From positions 33,848,295-33,912,294 of the forward strand of contig NC_031496.1 of assembly GCF_000237925.1 (NCBI RefSeq): DNA of 64,000 nt, read 5' to 3'. Source of the DNA: Schistosoma mansoni (taxonomy: Eukaryota > Platyhelminthes > Trematoda > Strigeidida > Schistosomatidae). Made by a program: the position numbers and the translations under genes. Below, piece after piece: positions 1 to 31,616 of this stretch. The notes under the pieces were generated by a model. That model did no database searches. It saw only the letters and a program-made list of their open reading frames with translations, and was not told the DNA's origin. Within the stretch, counting starts at the first letter, position 1. Each line of letters begins with the position of its first letter.

Positions 1-172
1 AGTTTATCTCGGAGGGCAGAGTTTTAATAGCTTAATTTGCTTATTCTGGCCAGCGGTTTTTTAGCAAAGTTATGTTCTACGGAATGGGGCTGCTGACCCT
101 ATGCCCAATCCTCTTCCTATACTCAGGCTTGGGACCGGCAGTAGCCCTAGAAGAGCTACGGGCGGAGTTACT
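1..172. repeat. Short interspersed repeat, family E, copy 1 (partial)
   Basis: The stretch containing CTTGGGACCGGCAGTAGCCC matches the precisely bounded copy at 16251-16369, so this is an interspersed element. The left end may lie outside the window. It has no coding potential. The family is not recognised; a link to the 5' region of a LINE is possible but not shown. Confidence 0.6.
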
Positions 173-2120
173 CAACAAGAAATGCTACAAAATTTTGTTG
201 ATATTTTCTTGAAATGAACTTTTGTATACTAAATTTCAGTGAACGTAATGATTGATACTCAAATGTAGTTACTCTATTCCTGAGCACGTAGTGTGTAACA
301 AAACCAGAGGAATTAGTCGGTTCGTTCCATAACTAAAACTTCCCATTTTTACTAAGATTTTCATGACCTAGATCAAATCCCGTCTGCAATTTAGATGCAT
401 CTGTGAGTGTGGTAAGTGGCCACCTCAGTTATGGACGCCAGATGTTTCACTACTATTCATGATGTATCCTAGCAGTATATAATTTGACGTATTTAAAATT
501 GTTAGCCATCTCTATCATATCACCTTTAGGTTTAATTACTTCATCGAAAATTCCCGTTAAAATGCAATTACTATAGTCTGTTTCATACTTCATGAGAACA
601 TATAGTGGAATAGTTGTTTGACAAAAACTTTCGCTTCATGAAAACCGAAATATTTGAGTAAATTTCCGGGTATACACACTCAAAATGTTTACCGTGTTAG
701 CAACGAACATTCAGACTGTCCTGTGGCTATATTAATTCGTTAGCTGTTTCTCCAAAATAATTGACAATTATAAAGTGAGACACGTAAACCTTGTGAAACT
801 AAAACCGAAAGCTCTAGACATTAATTAATGTAGTTTTTTATATTCCAGTGAATACACACTATTTTTGCATAAGTTTTAAATGTCCATGATCTGAACTGAA
901 CGATTTTGGAAAATATTAAACAGAAACTTCAAGCAAATAGTTTCGGTGGATAGTTATAAGTAAAATGACTGCATTTTCGCTTTCCCATTTACACTTTTTT
1001 GAACTACAGGAAAGAAATCGACTTTGCAAAATATGTCAGATGATAATGATCTTACCAAATTATTTCTTTTAATGACGTCGCCTTCATACCCAAGTCCTAG
1101 ATAAATATCGCCATAAACAATCAATTTGGAAGAGGCGTTCTAGAGAAAAAAATGTTATTAAGATATGCTGTCTTACTATTTTAAGAGCACACCGAGGGAT
1201 GCTAAGCTCCTTACAAATCTTTGACAACAGTGGGTCTATAATGGATTGTCGTTTAAATAAAACGGGGTTTGAGTAGTATATGGATCTAGATAATTGTTGT
1301 GAAACAGCTGTCCATGTACCGTTTTGTTATGAATTTGTCCTCTCGTACAGCTTCGTGGGCCATTTTCAAAATAACCATCAGGCGTGCTTTAATTTTTTAA
1401 AAAAGAGAAGTAATGTTAGTGAACGAGACGTCAGGTGACTAAAACGTAGCTAATTTTGACATAGTATGGCTAATATGTAAGTTTCGTTTTATTCTACTAG
1501 GCTTCACTGGGAAATGGTCTGATCGTTTCCGGCACTATCTATGTACAACAATTATACATAGGTAGAAAAAAGCAGTTAGAGTCTTGTAAGAATCTATGAA
1601 TGAACATTCGTTTGGTGCACATAAAGTTATTAGAAATTTTAGTCTTCTTAGTTACTTGATTTGGTCTCTATGTAATATTTTCTTAGGTTCACAGCCTTGC
1701 CTACACATTCCTTCTAGAGCTGTGAAAATCAAACAAAGTGTTAGTCATTTTGACTACATCTTTACTTGGATTGAAGTTCGCATTTCTGGTCTAATATCAT
1801 CTAAAGTACATCAAAGGTGGACTTTGTTCAGTTTTTACAAAATTCTAAGTCTATTTAAAAGAACAGTGATATTTTTCCTTGCTGAATTAAATTTATGATT
1901 TTCATCATTTATTACGCATCGAGACTACTGATTTCACTTAAATCAATTTCAACTAAAGTAACATCAAGTGTATCTCTTCAAAAAGTAGTTTTGCATCTGT
2001 ACTTTTATTGGGTACATTGTTTGTTTGTCTGTTGACCTTTTGTGTGTAGCGGTTCACAGTAACACCTTTTTCAGTTTTCAGCTTTTGAGTCTAAATTATT
2101 TGAAAAACCTTAACTGGTGA
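173..2120. other. AT-rich sequence with no gene seen
   Basis: No open frame with homology, no RNA gene and no clear repeat could be made out. The 100-codon frame at 1596-1898 has composition typical of chance frames in AT-rich DNA. Decayed transposon sequence cannot be excluded. Confidence 0.5.
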
Positions 2121-2129
2121 CTGGACAGT

Positions 2130-3480
2130 ACAAAAGAAGTAATTATCAACTCTCAGGCTGCTATCCGAAGCCATTGCAGTGGTGAGCACAGCTAAAATGC
2201 GCATGATCAAACGCAGCCGAGATTATTCTAATGATGCTCTTTCTGTCGATACACAAATTGATTTGCAGTCGTAAGCCTAAGCAGAGTGGTTATCAAGGTT
2301 CTCAAGAAGATTATTCGGAATGCGTTGTTTAGATGTCTAGAGGATAACCTTCTGCCTTCCGTTAAGTAGAATGGCCTAGGAACTGGCTGTTCATGTCTCA
2401 CGAATTCATCAGTAACTCATGAAAGTTGGTGCGCTATTACAGATCAAAATTTACTTATAGATGTAGCTTACGTTTACTTCAGGAAGGCTTTTGATAAAAC
2501 TCCTCACAACTGCCTGTTATCTAAGTTAGCTAATATAGGGATTGAAGGATTGCCTGGCTAGGCGTCAGCAAGGAGTACGGGTGAACCAAATGTTGTCTAG
2601 CTGAGAAACTGTGTTTAGTGGATTGTCTCGCGGTACACTTTTGAAGCCACTTTTGTTCCTCCTATTTGAAAATGAGCTTAGTCTACCATCATCGGTTTTA
2701 TCGTATGCTGCTGATACCAAAATCTGAAGAGGGGTAAAAATGAAGGTGATTGTTCAAAGCTCCATAATGGGCTGCGGAAATTGTCTGAATGGTCTAAAAT
2801 TTTGCAGTTGCCTATAAGTCCTTCCAAGTGCATTACAATGTATATTTGTCACTGAGATACAGATACACACACTATGAACAACACCAAACTACCTTTTATA
2901 TATACACAATGGTTTGGGAATCATGGTTAGCCAATACTTGAAAATACTTCACACTATCATGCTATAGCTTCCAAAGGTTTTAAAACCCCATGTTCAATAT
3001 GTAGAACCTTCATCCATATATATGCAACAGTGTTTTCGACTCTAGTTACATTGTCCGTTTGTCCAAAACTCAAGCATTGCATACAAGCAATCAGGTCCTG
3101 TCTAAAAAAGGCAGTAAGTTGTTGGAAAAGGTTCAAAGAATCTTAATAGAGCTGATCGCTGTGATTACAAAGCTCTTGTATAAATTAAACCTATTTACCT
3201 CGTCATATAGCATAATCAGAGGTGACTTGATTACAGTTTTCAAATTACCGAACGAAAAATTTGCACTTTATATGCCGTTACTTTTATTGACTTCCAAGAC
3301 AGAATTTACGAGGACACTGTAAAATGGCTCGTGAGCCATCAACAAATGGAACTGGTTGCCCTCTGCGCGTGCTTCAATTCCCATCTTTTGACGCATTCAA
3401 AAGAGAGTTCGAGTAACCTAAAATTTACCATTGTCTCTACTCGCATAGGCTACCCAGAATCCTATCCCTTCCAAACTGAA
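2130..3480 (+). mobile_element. CR1-like LINE, decayed reverse transcriptase
   Basis: Around 2480-2540 the plus strand encodes the palm motif YFRKAFDKTPHNCLLSKL, a decayed form of the LINE pattern DFxKAFDxVPHxxLLxKL. Next comes a degraded GVPQG-like block (2620-2690) and then Y-A-A-D in place of the catalytic YADD (about 2705). The end of the protein is at 3059-3322, with the thumb pattern KVQR and NLF...RGDLI that is typical of the C-terminus of CR1/Jockey-group enzymes. Several stops and frame changes separate these parts, so it is inactive. The endonuclease is not visible, which suggests 5' truncation. This is the same type of element as the minus-strand copy near 7.0-9.0 kb. Confidence 0.75.
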
Positions 3481-3489
3481 ATTAGAATT

Positions 3490-4140
3490 ACTATATATAT
3501 TTTGTATATTAACTCAGTTTCTATACCTAACGCCACGATTCCAACATCCTAAAAACAGATAAAAATTTTCAGTAAAATATGCTGAGGTTTCCAGGCTTAT
3601 GTGTACGTACATATTTCAGCTTGTTTATGAATAATTGGTTTAATAACTGTTTAGTACTTTTATGAGACTCAATTTCGTTACAATATTTGATAAGCAATTA
3701 AAGATGACCGACAAAATAAAGATTAATTTACAGAGTTTCAGGAATGAACACATAGAAAATTCATTGGCAAACTAGTTTAACTTGTTTCAAAACATTTGAA
3801 GTCTTACTTACTAAATTCTTCTGGCTTCTTGACTAATAGCTCCAAAAAATGTCTACAAATGTGAAACACAAAAACATACGATTCCTTAGCTTCATCGATA
3901 TTTCCCGATTTCAGAAACTTCATTACTTCGTATACAATTCCCTCGATCATCGATAACACAGACATATTTCAAAGTGTCGGCAAATTGTTCAATCAGAAAA
4001 CGTTGCCGTGATTTCTTCAAATGGTTGAGGACGGAATAGAAGAAGCTTTCGCTTAACGGGCTTCTGTGTCTAGTAGCAGTGGATCACCAATACCTTCAGG
4101 CAAAAACCTAGGTATATGAACGATAATAGAGGAAAAGAAA
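3490..4140. other. AT-rich spacer, nothing recognised
   Basis: No gene or RNA was recognised. It lies between the 3' ends of two converging CR1-like elements and may include their 3' untranslated regions. Confidence 0.4.
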
Positions 4141-4149
4141 AGAATTTGG

Positions 4150-6140
4150 TAAATCATAATAATATGTTATCCTTAGTCCTTAAGAATAAGTCAAGTTTCC
4201 TCTTAAAGGACTCCTGAGAGGTCGCTTGAACTAGCTCAACGGCAGCGAATTCCAGCACTTGACAACTCTAACGGAGTAGAAGTTGTGTCTGCAGTCTGTT
4301 CTGCTATGTAGGGTCTCCAATTTCTGGGTGTTACCTCTTAGGTTAGTGTTATGACTAAGCTTAAGAAGATGTTTAAGGGGATGACCAGAAGTATTAAGGA
4401 TGCTGTAAGTCATAAGAAGGTCACCTCTAAGACGCCTGTACTCTTACGGGTAAGGGTTAAGTGATTGGAGGCGCTCTTCGTAAGGTTTGAATTTGAGTCC
4501 CCGAACTGATTTCGTGGCTCGACGTTGTATACGTTCCAGAGTGTCCTTATCCTTTTGGAGGGAGGGAGGAAATACTATGTTTCTGTACTCTAAATGTGTT
4601 TCTATATGAGCCGTGCGTGAGTGGACAGGTAGCCTACCTATACAATGTTTACCGAGTTGGTAGTCCCTGTCCTTTACACGTTTTTTATGATCAAGACAGT
4701 CCACGAGTGTAATTGTCAGCTCCAGCTTTCGTTTGTGCTTGATCCTGCTGTCGTGGGGCCTATCCGGATGCATATGGATGCCAGTTGGCAACCGACGTCT
4801 ATTGGTACGAAATGCTTCCAGAGTTGCAGCCGCCATGTGGGAGGAGGGGAAGGTTATCTTCAATAGCCGGGGCCTAGAGTCTCCGTCTCTCTTGGCTAGT
4901 CGCATTACCTGGTGGGTCAATATGTTCTTGAGTTTTAAGGAATGCTTAATGAATTTCCATTCCCGAATATCAGAGTTTGCTTGAGTTGGGTTCATATTTT
5001 CCGGCACACCTTGCACAATGATATTTCATCCACGGAAAAACACCTCGCGAGATTCCTTAGGGATGTTCCGAATGAGATTTTGTTCAGAATATGGTATGTC
5101 GGGCAGTATTCTTACGTTCCCATCGGATTTCAGTAAGTGACTGGCTAGCAGGACGTCCTCTACGTCGGAGGCATTCTTAAGTGTAACACGAAGCAGCCTC
5201 GAGTGGTTTAGGTGGTTAGAGTCTTTCCCCCTAGTGAGCCGTGTGACGGTCTAAGGCTCTATTCCGGGGAGTTCAAGCCTCTTGTTTAATTCTCCCTAGA
5301 GCATCCTATCATTTTCGTCCTGCAGACTGAGAGGAAGGTCGGGGTTGTCAATAAGGTTCATGATTATGACAGAGTCATCACGAACCGTAATTGATTTCCC
5401 AGGTTTTCCAGTGTGTCTAGGTTTGGTATCTTGTTGTTTGGATGTCGAGGCGCGTTTTCGATTCCTGGGCTCAGTGATGACCGGGCAGACAGTCTTGGGG
5501 GTAGACTGTGCAGCCAAAGCATCAATTGATTTCCACACGATACTTGGGATGTTCAGTTTCGGCGGGGACGCTTGAGCCTTTTTACTCCTGTTAACGTGAG
5601 TCCAACCACCTACAGGGTTTTTGGGAACCACTGTCTCATTCAAGGACTCTTCCCTGGGGGACCCAAGTTTACTGAGGGAGCCGATGACAGTCGATGTTAA
5701 GATGGTGCTGAGTTTCAGCACATCATCACTCGTGCTGCTAACAGCACCGTCGATAACCGACCTATTAATATCCTTTTTCTTGTTTGCCCTATGCGTTCCA
5801 GTTTTGTTACCCGTCATGATACAGTCATTCACCAAATTCTTAGACAACTTATCTCTCAGACCTGTTAGTAAAGTAATGATGGTACCCAACATAACTACGG
5901 TATCATTGTTGCAGGTAACACATACCCACCTACGATCAGACTTGCTGAGTCTGCTATAGGCTGCTGCTGTTAGATCTGTACATGCCTCATGGAACCAACC
6001 TTTACAGTTGTCACATTGCATGCCAGATGTAACGGCAAAACGGCAACCAGGCCTTTTGCATGAATTTTTCATGGCTAGTGATTTAGACTGTCTTAAAAAT
6101 ACAAGCAGTAAATTTAGGACGGTTAAAAAAAACACACACA
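4150..6140 (-). mobile_element. CR1-like LINE with ORF1 joined to the RT tail
   Basis: Read on the minus strand, ORF1 starts at about 6072 (MKNSCKRPGC). It carries a PHD-like C4HC3 zinc finger in its first 55 residues: C-x4-C, C-x2-C, WFHEAC, then a final C-x2-C. PHD-type fingers are known in ORF1 of CR1-clade LINEs. ORF1 continues, with at least one frame change, to about 4690 through a basic RNA-binding-like part (RRLPTGIHMHPDRP). Directly after it, near 4650-4600, the sequence turns into the last ~130 codons of the reverse transcriptase: HLEYRN, LERIQRRATKSVRGLKF, then the 3' tail at 4413-4231. Endonuclease and most of the RT are absent, so this is an internally deleted copy. Plus-strand frames here are antisense shadows. 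Confidence 0.8.
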
Positions 6141-6149
6141 GTAAACAAA

Positions 6150-7030
6150 AACTGGCAAAAATGTATAAGAACAGTTAACGATAAGCTAAAGCTAGTCTTT
6201 ACGTGAAAACTATAAAAAAACCGATAGTGAGCTGAGGCAAAACCACAGTTAACTATTAAGTTGAGTGAAACACAAAAAAAGAAGTAATCTACCGAACGTA
6301 TAGCTCAGAATAGATTCTTTAGATCGGAAATGGTACTTTTGTTGCGTAAGAACACAGCAAAAGTTTGAGAAATGTAAATCACGTTAGGACTAAATTTCCC
6401 GACATGCAGAACCACTTATTTTATTTGATCTTTCTCTGATTTATAGAACATAATTCTCCATCACAATAACATATAATTCTTGTTTTACTTTATTAGTAAT
6501 TTGAACAGAATCGATACACGACATGGTTGATAAAGTTAATTCAGGTGTTTCAGCGTACGAGTTAAGTATTGTCTAGTTTAATTATTTCTTAGCTCCGAAC
6601 TACACATTTTCTTCTTTTTCGGGAGATAGGCTGTGAGTGTTTAGTGTTAGTTTGTTCAGTACAGGATAGTGGAACAACGTGGTAAAATATCATTTTAGAT
6701 GAAGTAACTTCCTTATAGATAACTTAAGGCAATGAGAATCGTTATTACTTGCCTAATGTGCTCACAAGACTGAAATACTAGTAGGTCAGTTATTTAAGAA
6801 AAAAGACAATGAGAGTAAATATTTACAGTGACAGCCATTTCTTCTCTTTTTCAAAATCTACGTAACGTCACTGCAGGTCACTTAAGTTTGTCGAAAATTT
6901 TGCATGTCGCTCAACATTCTATTGTAGACAAGAATGCTAACTAATTCAAAGCAGCAGAACCAGAACGCCTGCCTATTTAGTACATAAAAATATGTTTACA
7001 TATATAATGGATGAATAAAGACGACTGTTT
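6150..7030. other. AT-rich spacer, nothing recognised
   Basis: No gene, RNA or defined repeat was seen between two minus-strand CR1-like copies. Confidence 0.4.
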
Positions 7031-7034
7031 GTAA

Positions 7035-9030
7035 ACATATCAGAAATCAAGTATCTAGGATCCTACGTAGATTTGATGTGTTACCACAACTGGCTAGCAA
7101 CTTTAACAACTTTTCAGTGTTGAAATCTAATTCATACACGGAATGTCGCTATGTGCAAAATTCAATATTTTTGTAGAGGACCGATTAATTCCTTTACGCT
7201 CTCTTGTGTTTACGACACGGTTCAATGATTAAATCTCTCTTCTGAAGCGTACATCACTTTGGTGAGATACTGGCAAATCCCGCGTGCAGTAAGACGAGAG
7301 CAGACTCCCCTGTGGAAATACGGCCGTTTAATAAGCACGAGTGATTAAAATTACCTCTCGGTTGTACGAACTTGAACGACAGAATTTTGATCTAGAAAGG
7401 ACAGGAGATAAGGCGGTCTGTTTTAGTCCTGCAATGATTGTAGCTCGGTTGATTCAACTCTCCTTTGAAAGAGTCGACTGAAGGAGCCTCAATCGCGAGT
7501 TGAGGTAATGAATCCCACTTCTTGAGGATTCGATGGGAATGTCGATAGTCAGCTGTAAAGTAATTTCTTCCGGGATTGTGAACTTTCTTGGAGTGTCCTC
7601 GTAAATTCTATTTTGGAAGACAAGAAAAATGAGGACATATCGGATGCAGTATTATCACTAAGTAATCTGAAGACAATAATCAAGTTACCTCTAGTTCTCC
7701 GGTATGACAATGTGAATAGATTTAGCTTGGCTAGTAGAGCATCATACTGAAGCTTCGCTATTCCGGGAATCAGCTTAGTTGCTCTTCTCTGAACCTTTTC
7801 CAAAAGCTCACTGTCATTTTTAGGTAGGGGGTAGCCGCTTGTGTGTAGTATTCAGGTTTCGGACGCACGAACAATGCATGCTAAGTCAATAAAAGTTTTA
7901 GCGTCAAAATGAATAAAGGCCCTACGTATTGACTATAGGGTTTCAAAACCTTTGGCGGCTATTGCACGACAGTGTGCTGTAGTTTTTAGGTCCTGGCTAA
8001 CGATGACTCCCATGTCATTTTGTGTCTGGACAATAGGTAGCCTAATAATATTCATCAGTATGCATCTGTGACTTGATGAATTATATACATCACAATATAC
8101 ATTAAGTATTTATCAGCAAGTACTGTAGTATCGGTTTGTTTGTTAAGCCCATCTACTTTATCCTAGCTACTGGCCAAGCCAATTCGCCTGTCATGAGTCA
8201 TATTTTGATCTTGTTCATTATTCGCTTATTGACCTTGGCTATACTTTTATATGAGCATATATATGTACACTTCGTATCTTATTCATCATATGTCTGTCAT
8301 TCATTTTTGTCTGACTATAAATGTTGATTAACGCTTGCTTAAAACGAGTTGGCTTCCCAGCCATCTCCACTGCATGTCATTTCCGCCTCGTTCGCTTCCT
8401 TCGCTTATTCGCCTGTTCACTCGCTCGTTCATATTCGCTCAGGTGTTGTTAACTTTCTGACCTGAGTTATTCGACAATAAACTGTAGTTGCTGCTATCCT
8501 TTGTCTTATGATTTTACGCGCCGTTAAGATTAGAATTATATCGACTATCGAAATGAACGATTATCGAAGCGCGGCACTACAGTACCAAATTTGAGACTAT
8601 TCAGATGATATCCACAAGCCATTTAGAAGCTTAAAGCTATCATCTTTACTTTTTATCTCTCTCCGTATCTTGACATTGTTGGCGTATAGCAAGACTAATG
8701 ATGATAGGAGACGAGGAAAAACACTCACATATATGAAGCATAATAATGGCTTCAAAATTTTACCCTGAGGTACTCCGCCAAGCACAGTTTCCCGGCTAGA
8801 TAACTTTGAGTTCAGCTATACTCTTTGTTGGCACCCGACTAGGAAGTCTTTTATCCATATCAATAGATTGTCTTCACCCCTGGCATTTCTTAGCCTATAC
8901 ACCAGTCGGTTGTGAGGAACTATATCAAAAGCTTTGTTGAAGTTAATGTAAACCAGCTTTATGAGCAAATTTTGGTCTTTAGGTGACAATGAGTACTCCT
9001 TATTTGAATCATATGGAGTGATTTGCATGT
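7035..9030 (-). mobile_element. CR1-like LINE, decayed, split by a solo LTR
   Basis: On the minus strand, 9028-8816 encodes the RT palm with FNKAFDIVPHNRLVYRL, and 8785-8597 encodes GGVPQGKILKPLL followed by YANN where active enzymes have YADD. After the LTR insert at 8124-8581 the frame resumes with LPIVQTQNDMGVIVSQDLKT (about 8040-7970) and the C-terminal thumb (KVQRRATKLIPG, NLF, RGNLI) at 7803-7549. The 3' untranslated region runs to about 7400. The stretch 7040-7390 also has an inverted relative at 10870-11046. The endonuclease is not seen. The catalytic change and the frame breaks make it inactive. Confidence 0.75.
8124..8581 (+). mobile_element. Solo LTR (LTR retrotransposon), type 1
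   Basis: The 458-bp block begins TGTAGT and ends ACTACA, a perfect short terminal inversion of the TG...CA type. It is flanked by the 4-bp target duplication GTAC at 8120-8123 and 8582-8585. An AATAAA lies near its 3' end (about 8473). It interrupts the RT of the minus-strand CR1-like LINE, whose reading resumes on the other side, so the LTR is younger than the LINE. No internal element sequence is attached, so it is a recombination-derived solo LTR. The family is not assigned, and strand is inferred from the AATAAA. Confidence 0.8.
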
Positions 9031-9039
9031 TTGTACATT

Positions 9040-10860
9040 ACCTTGGTTTTCCAATCCATAAGAATTTGTATGCACTGGATACTTTGTAAAACACTTTTAT
9101 TTGTAGGTCACTTCAATTGTCGTTTATATTTACCGTTATTTAGGTTTCAGATTCCGATCTCTAGTGACATGTATATGTGATTATTTTTCTCATTTCCCTA
9201 GTTGTAACGCCTATGTGTAATTACAATTACATCCAATATATTTTTTTTGAACATACATGTTTGATTGGTTAATCACCACGCCCATCACTGTATCTGGGTC
9301 ATTCACTTTTCTTCCATGTTAGCCACGACCTATGAGTAATAATTATATCATTGTCATAACATCCTCTTGGTCTGTTGTAGGACCAGCGAAATGTAACTCA
9401 ACCCAGCCAAATCTCTTCGCACTCTGATCACCGAATTTCGAACGGTTCACCGGTTCTCATCAAGGCCAACGAAAACCGACGCACATAAAGGGATCACACT
9501 ATGTCGACTTGTTCACGCAGCAGTGGTCACACTTTGTTCTTTGCACGTACTCTCACTAATATATTCTTGTAATAACGCGGTTTGTAGATTAAGGTTGTCA
9601 AAGTAATCATAGTACCTGGACACGACGAAAGGGTAATCCACAGCAAGCACTAACCTCGAGGTGTGATTAAAACATCAGCTAGTTGGTAATGCTTTTCCCG
9701 TCTAACTTGAGCAGGCCATTTCTTAATAGGACTAGTCCCATTTTCGGTGGTTATCCTATAAGGCACTTCCAAGTAGCATTCACAGCATAACATTTGTTAC
9801 CATTTTGTTACTTAATAAACCATTTTGATGCGTGTTCTGCTTGTTACTTTTTCTTATTTGTATTTAACCACTTCAATTCAAAGCACTAATACTCATTTTA
9901 GTATATTGTTATTAGCTTTGAGTATAGTTATATCCTAAATGAGTTCTTTTACTGGACCTACTAAAGACCATATATTTTTTATGAGGACAGAACGATGACA
10001 ACCTGTGCTAAGGCTCTTCGAGATAGATTCTTTGATCGTCTGTTCTCCCCTAGGATGTGTTGTTTGAAGGCCTAGAACATGAATTGGGGGGGTGATATTG
10101 GCCGAACGAGTTGACGATGCAACGGATGTTCTAGTTTTACAACTAGCTACCAGTAGCACCTTCTATATTCGATCGTTCCCAGTCAGATAGAAATCAGAAG
10201 TCAGACGAGAAGAGGCAGGAAAGATATATTTGATTCGTTACCAATATATCGAGGACCTTTTCTATAAGCTGGCTAATGAAACGTAGGAGCTGTGTCCCAC
10301 GCCGTGTTGAAACGTGATCTGGTACGGATGCATGACCGAAAGCCTTCAGTTAAACAAGTCCACTTAAACAACATGGTCAGCATCCAATGTCGAACACTTA
10401 ATAAGCTATTGATTTTGGGGAATTATTTACAGCTACAGAGTACTGTGCTTTAAAATTTTAGGTTTCAGACGAGGGTGACTGGATTATTTGCTTTCAAAAT
10501 TACAGAATGAAGAACGATTCTGAGGTGTCTGGATGTTATGGTCATACGTAGGTTTATTAGTTTTTTCATAAAGATAAAATACGGTTTCTGGTTTCTCTTT
10601 GTGATATGTGTAGGTAATCACACTTACCTCCAATATCTTTCATTCATTTGTATCAGCTGCGAATATACTTTATTTATGATTAATAGGTGCTTTCGTTAGT
10701 CTTGTCTCTCCAATGAATCTTACCTTCATCGTTCCGTTTTCTTTTAATTGGCCACGGCTTTCAATCGGAGAGTGTTTCACGCGTTTCTAAAAAATTTCTT
10801 TGCTTATTGTCGTCTTTGATCAAGTTCTTGTAGACATATACTATGACGCTAACACAAGCA
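9040..10860. other. Intergenic, no gene recognised
   Basis: Only short frames without recognisable motifs occur, for example 10159-9935 on the minus strand. The part from about 9205 to 9850 has an AATAAA near 9812 and LTR-like composition, but no paired ends or target duplication could be fixed, so it is not called. Confidence 0.4.
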
Positions 10861-10869
10861 ACCTTACCT

Positions 10870-11046
10870 CCTATCCTTTCTAGACTGAAACTTCTGTCGT
10901 TCAAGGTCGTACAAGCGAGGGGTAATTTTGATCACGCGTGCACATAGCGACATTCTGTGTATGAAAAGTTGTTAAAGTTGCTAGCCAGTTGTAGTAACAC
11001 ATCGAATCCACGTAGAATCCTAGATACTTGATTTCTGATATGTTTA
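10870..11046 (-). repeat. Interspersed repeat, inverted relative of 7040-7390
   Basis: Read on the minus strand, this region (ATATCAGAAATCAAGTATCT onward) matches the plus strand from 7040. It covers the block that encodes EIKYLG and NWLATLTTF, and then the part near 7340-7390. The two copies differ by a small indel around 7110-7130. It is probably a fragment of the same LINE family. Confidence 0.55.
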
Positions 11047-11099
11047 CAAGAAGTTGTTTATTTTGTTTTCTCAATGTAGAATGGTTAGTTTTAACCAAA

Positions 11100-13180
11100 A
11101 TGCGTTATAAATCACATACCCACCCTCTCACTTGTTGTCTTTGTTACCGTAGTAGTTTTTTCTGTGAGGCCTCACTGGTAATTAATATCAAAGTTTCGTT
11201 TTTTTCGGTAACTCAGCGCGTTATATCGTGGAACGAGAGTTGCCGTCGTTTGACGGAATGGATACAGAGTACTAGGACATTTCAGTTAGCTCGTATAATT
11301 ACTCTTTATTTCACCCATATATTCTTCTGTCATAACTTAATCATCATATATCTGATATGATGGAAAAAAACATTTGTTGAAGTATATGTTGAATTCCCAG
11401 ACATTTCTCAACGATATCTTGTGCTAAGAATTCGGTCATCAACCACCACGGTGATTGAGATTCAAGTTATCACTCTCACCTTTTATTGTCCTTCTAGTTT
11501 GGTTGTCCGGAAATTCATTTTAATTTCGTTGACCCCAGTTATCCAATGTTGCAGTTTACGCCCAACTTGTTATTCAAATATACATATATGATTCCCCATT
11601 CCGTTATTGGAGCAATTTTTCTTTAAAACTCATTGTATAGATGTTTTGGATCCGATATTAAGATTATTTTAATGATTTTTATAAATTTGGTAGATCAGTG
11701 TTTCAGAATATTAGCATTGTTGATTAGTAAATTCTCTATGGTATCTATGAGAATCTTGCTTTTGCATGCATCAAGCTCTAGAATACTGTACCAACATCCA
11801 GACTTAGAGTCCGTACACAAGATTCCCTGATTCTTATTTGAACCGTTCAAAAACTGGAATTTATAGAGGAATCCTTCAAATACTTAAAAATATGTGGCTG
11901 GACACTTGGATGAATATTTGAAAATCCAGTCATATCGTTGGGGATGCTAGATCCCCAGAAATCACTTGGAAACGTCTCATTCTTGTAATTTCATTTTGGA
12001 AATTTGAATTTCCCGTCTCCGCTTTAAAAGCGTCTATTTATACCTTCAAATTGTATTTCCCAGTTGAAAAGACCCGAAATGTCATTGGTTCGTTTCCTCT
12101 TTTAATATGATATTTTGTGGCGTTTTTTAATGACATTTTCATGCTGTATTTATACGATTGAGTTGTGTGCTTGTTGTTATTAGTGTTTCTGGGTGCTTGT
12201 GTGATACGCTTTCCATTCCTCTGAACCGGGTCTTCTCTAGTTAGCAGGGCTGGGACGCATCGGAATAATTTAGTTTGTCTTGTAGTCGTGTCGCTGATCC
12301 CTTGTAATCTTTTTAAACATAACACATGTTGAGTCAGGTGTATTATTATTTTTATATAATGTGACTTGATCACCATATTGTTCTTTACATTTTATTCCGT
12401 AAGTAGTGGTATGTTATGGTATTCCACCTTCACTCTATTTATCTCTTAATTATTTGTTACCATTGTAGTCACCGTTTTAGTGTAACTTTTCCACCGGATC
12501 ACTCTTCACTGTATTGATTTCAAATGTGGGAAGATGAAATGAAAGTTGCTTCTCTCGAATCATGCAATGTATACTTGCGTAGTAAGTTGAAATGATCTAT
12601 GAATACCAAAGCCTTGTTGTCTCATTGTCCTATAAAGTCATTAGCTGCTGACCTTAGTAGTCTTAACAGGTGCTGAATACCTAGTTAGTGTCCTCACATT
12701 CATCTTGACCTGTGGCTGGTGATGTTGGATGATATAGCTCAAATTTATTTCTAGTGCCATTGAGTTATACAGTTTCTCTTTTTTCAGTTCCTAAATTTTA
12801 ATATTATTGGATACCCCTTTTCCTGTTTCTTGAAGTCACATTCTCGGCTTTTAGTTCTTACCATCATTATTTCTACTGTAGTTCTGACTTCTTCCCCATC
12901 CATAAGACCAACTTCGTCCTATTATCCAGTCAGAGTGAAATATTGAGGCAGTAAGCATACGTATATACGTTGTTTGTAACCGACTAATGGGTAAAGTGCT
13001 ATTTCGCATGACTCTCTATTGTTGTATCTATAACGTTTTTTTACCTAAACTGCATAGTATATTTTGTCGCCTAAATATGTATGATAGTGTGTTTGCATCA
13101 TCTTTAAATGTTTGTGAGTGTATTACTTTTTAATCTTATTGCATTTTCTAGGTCTTGATAAATATCACATGGATTTCTAG
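11100..13180. other. Upstream region of the GPATCH2-like gene, no gene seen
   Basis: No recognisable coding sequence was found. The 112-codon minus-strand frame at 12376-12038 has no motif and looks accidental. Untranslated exons and the promoter of the downstream gene may lie here; AG acceptor-like sites at 13151-13152 and 13179-13180 just precede the chosen start codon. Confidence 0.4.
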
Positions 13181-13189
13181 GTCATATTC

Positions 13190-31616
<18,427 letters not shown>

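Noticed and set aside
1596-1898. 100-codon frame as a gene
   Set aside because: No motif and AT-rich chance composition.
5345-5959. Plus-strand frames of 76 and 112 codons
   Set aside because: They are antisense to the CR1-like ORF1 with a recognisable zinc finger on the other strand.
9205-9850. A fifth solo LTR
   Set aside because: TGTAAC start and an AATAAA are suggestive, but no matching end or target duplication could be found.
12038-12376. 112-codon minus-strand frame as a gene
   Set aside because: No start context, motif, or splice support; composition fits chance.
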